Shown one piece after another: positions 62,230 through 64,000 of a stretch of 64,000 nt of DNA. The notes under the pieces were generated by a model, which saw only the letters and a program-made list of their open reading frames with translations, searched no databases and was not told the DNA's origin. The stretch's first letter is position 1, and each line of letters starts with the position of its first letter. Origin of the DNA: a virus; IMG/VR virus record IMGVR_UViG_3300044681_000629, positions 1 to 64,000 of that record; one strand, 5' to 3'. The translations under genes were made by a program, and so were the position numbers.

Positions 62230-64000
62230 CTACTTTTTGCTTTCAATATTTTGGATTACATTGGTGAGGGCATCATATGCATCGCTAGGAATATCTGCGA
62301 TGTCAAATATTTCAACACCAAATTCATTTGCTTCTGACTTGATTCCGTAGTGCTCAAGAACGGGGTCAAGTATTTCCTTAATGCCAAAGACGCTCTGTGT
62401 CTTGGCTTTCACGAGGAAACTTCCGCTTTTGAGTTCAAGTTCATTGACCCCTCCAGCGAGAAGAACTTCCTGCATCAACTTGTATGCGTCACGCAATTTC
62501 TGCATATTCCGTGCATTTATTACGCGACCAGCCTTAACTTCAACATCTTCCTCAAGTTCTTTGACCATCTCGGCAAGCGCTGCGGCTAGGGCGGCAATCA
62601 TTTCCCTGCCCCCACCACCACAACTTCCGCCACAACCGCAACCGCCACCAGGCTTTGACATGAGAGGCATCTCAATGGTTTGCCCATCTTCGTCTTCACC
62701 CTCAATAACCCAGTTGTCGTCACCAGTCATCTGCGAGATGAACTCTGGTTCTGCGTTCATGAACTCACGAAGAGCCTCGTATGCCTGCTTGTTTGCGTCC
62801 TCTTCGTCATCCGTCTCAAAGTCCGGCAAGGAACCAACAGCCATCCGTTCGGCTACTTCTTCCATCATCATTGCGTTCTTTTCCTCAGTTCCCTGATCTC
62901 CAAAAACCTCAATAATGTCTTCCACCGTGAACGAGCCATCATCTTTGCGCCCTGCCAAGCGACGAAGTCGGTCATTCCACTCTGAGTCATTCCAAATTGA
63001 GCCGTTGGCGATTCCACGAATCTTCTTGCGGCAATTCTTCATCCCAGGATGATGGCATCCTTCGTTCGGCCAGAGACCAGTCGTTTCGTGGTGAAGCCAC
63101 GCACAGATGTTGTTCAATGGGTACAACTCTGGATGGTTGGCAAGAATCACTCGGCATCTGCGGAATCCACCCGGCTTACGCATGATTGGACGCCAGTAGC
63201 GGAGCAAGCGCTCAAGGTTGCCTCGACGAGGACCGTACCCACGGAAACGAGCAGTGACCACTTCCTGCGGAATCAAGCCACCAAGCGGGTCAGCCTTTTC
63301 TGGCGACTTCGGCTTCACACCAACAGGAACCTGCGGGTCTTCATCCATGTCGTAGCGGTCTTCAAAACGACGTTCTTCGTCTGTGGTGGAAGGACCTTCG
63401 TCGCCGTTCATATTGAGAAATACCAACTTCGGCTTAACTCGTGTCGGGTCGCCGAACATGAACTTGCCGTCTTCGTAGTGGTAGGAAACGCGGAGTGTGG
63501 TGACACCCTGCTCGCCACGGTGGTCAAAGATGACCTGATTGGCGTCTGATTCACGAACACGAACAGCACCACCAAACCGTTTTGCAAGCGCACTTGCGAG
63601 GTTCGCCGCACGACCTAGTTCTGGCTTTGTTGCTGGAACGCTGTCGTCGTTTTCCTCGTCTGATTCTTTTTCTTTTGCTTGTTCCATCAGTCGGCTAATC
63701 ATTTCCATAACGCGGCGCTTCTTAAACTGCTCCATTGCGCGGGCACGCATCATCCGCTCCACTTCAGAGCGATTCATCGCCTTCGGTGTCGGCTCCATAC
63801 CCTTTGACCGGAGTTCGGCGTAGACAAACTGCTGGCATTCCTTTTTGAAAGACGGATCTGATGTCACAGCCTCAATTGCTTTGGCTTGTATGTCACCAAT
63901 TTCTTCAGTCTTCTTGGAGTTTTGATAACGCTCCAGCAGCCTTCTGCCTTTTGCAGCAAGTTTGGATGCATCTTCCATGTTCTGCGGAACCGGCTCTCCC
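62230..64000 (-). CDS. Large virion-type protein, 5' end possibly beyond the window
   Basis: 582 residues from ATG 63978; the frame stays open to the edge and no SD precedes the ATG. Charged helical N-terminus (MNRSEVERMMRARAMEQFKK). Middle RRGNLERLLRYWRPIMRKPG, GFRRCRVILANHPELYPLNN, CAWLHHETTGLWPNEG is a conserved phage signature. A Cys-rich GGGCGCGGSCGGGG motif near 456, then helical and acidic. Unknown function; associated with phage head genes. Confidence 0.7.
   Translation of the reverse strand, partial: GEPVPQNMEDASKLAAKGRRLLERYQNSKKTEEIGDIQAKAIEAVTSDPSFKKECQQFVYAELRSKGMEPTPKAMNRSEVERMMRARAMEQFKKRRVMEMISRLMEQAKEKESDEENDDSVPATKPELGRAANLASALAKRFGGAVRVRESDANQVIFDHRGEQGVTTLRVSYHYEDGKFMFGDPTRVKPKLVFLNMNGDEGPSTTDEERRFEDRYDMDEDPQVPVGVKPKSPEKADPLGGLIPQEVVTARFRGYGPRRGNLERLLRYWRPIMRKPGGFRRCRVILANHPELYPLNNICAWLHHETTGLWPNEGCHHPGMKNCRKKIRGIANGSIWNDSEWNDRLRRLAGRKDDGSFTVEDIIEVFGDQGTEEKNAMMMEEVAERMAVGSLPDFETDDEEDANKQAYEALREFMNAEPEFISQMTGDDNWVIEGEDEDGQTIEMPLMSKPGGGCGCGGSCGGGGREMIAALAAALAEMVKELEEDVEVKAGRVINARNMQKLRDAYKLMQEVLLAGGVNELELKSGSFLVKAKTQSVFGIKEILDPVLEHYGIKSEANEFGVEIFDIADIPSDAYDALTNVIQNIESKK

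Noticed and set aside
1-64000. CRISPR array
   Set aside because: No run of regularly spaced direct repeats. The dispersed repeats are single and kilobases apart.
1-64000. Integrase, repressor or excisionase as proof of lysogeny
   Set aside because: No Tyr/Ser integrase motif was seen. LexA boxes alone do not prove a temperate lifestyle.

Overview
The window reads as part of a tailed double-stranded DNA phage genome whose host is probably an actinobacterium. The sequence shows an HK97-type major capsid gene, a primase-helicase, SSB, a RuvC-like resolvase, many overlapping small genes (ATGA/GTGA junctions) and almost no spare DNA. Pointers to an actinobacterial host are two WhiB-like genes, DUF932, DUF3846 and DUF4314 families, frequent GTG starts, perfect CGAAC-N4-GTTCG LexA boxes and several promoters that place +1 on the start codon (leaderless mRNAs). 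No integrase, large terminase, portal or tail gene is visible, so the genome extends past both ends and a lysogenic lifestyle is not supported.

Layout. 0-0.5 kb (+): end of a proteasome/HslV-like peptidase and a WhiB gene, then a tRNA-Ile(UAU). 0.7-2.0 kb (-): ribbon-helix-helix proteins and two replisome-organiser-like genes. 2.0-2.6 kb: palindrome-rich non-coding DNA. 2.6-16.1 kb (mostly -): about 25 small genes of mostly unknown function, plus a MoxR AAA+/VWA-metallopeptidase pair and a TerC membrane protein. A short (+) SOS-controlled pair sits at 7.1-7.9 kb. 16.6-30.2 kb (mostly +): SNF2 helicase, lysozyme-like protein, DUF932, SSB, HNH, RuvC-like and ParB-like genes. 30.3-36.8 kb: nuclease-like and wHTH genes, Nmad1-like protein, DUF5872, second WhiB, primase-helicase, small-terminase-like protein. 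37.0-42.4 kb (-): amino-acid-type 2OG oxygenase, MazG, class II ribonucleotide reductase. 42.6-46.5 kb (+): tyrosine phosphatase, histone-deacetylase-fold hydrolase and a C5 DNA methyltransferase. 46.5-64 kb (-): nuclease, capsid and a 12-kb block of large modular proteins.

Two features stand out. First, between a head-type protein (60.7-62.2 kb) and the capsid gene lies a row of large proteins sharing a small Cys module (CPxG...TD...C). Two of them are near-identical there but end in different catalytic-looking domains: one a PI3/4K-HipA-type kinase, the other a GNAT-like fold. A third member carries a zinc-protease motif. This resembles a set of virion-packaged effectors. Second, the 2.3-30.3 kb half carries a dense regulatory layer: 28 copies of AGTCCCG/CGGGACT (none seen to the right), in intergenic DNA mostly as AGTCCCG-N16/17-CGGGACT dyads; ten same-orientation copies of a CTTTCCGCCACCGT repeat; a promoter class with GTGTWACAC in its spacer; and three LexA boxes. 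Together they suggest one regulon covering the left arm, with the right arm under separate control.

All calls come from reading the sequence. Family names rest on motifs recognised by eye and were not checked against a database.
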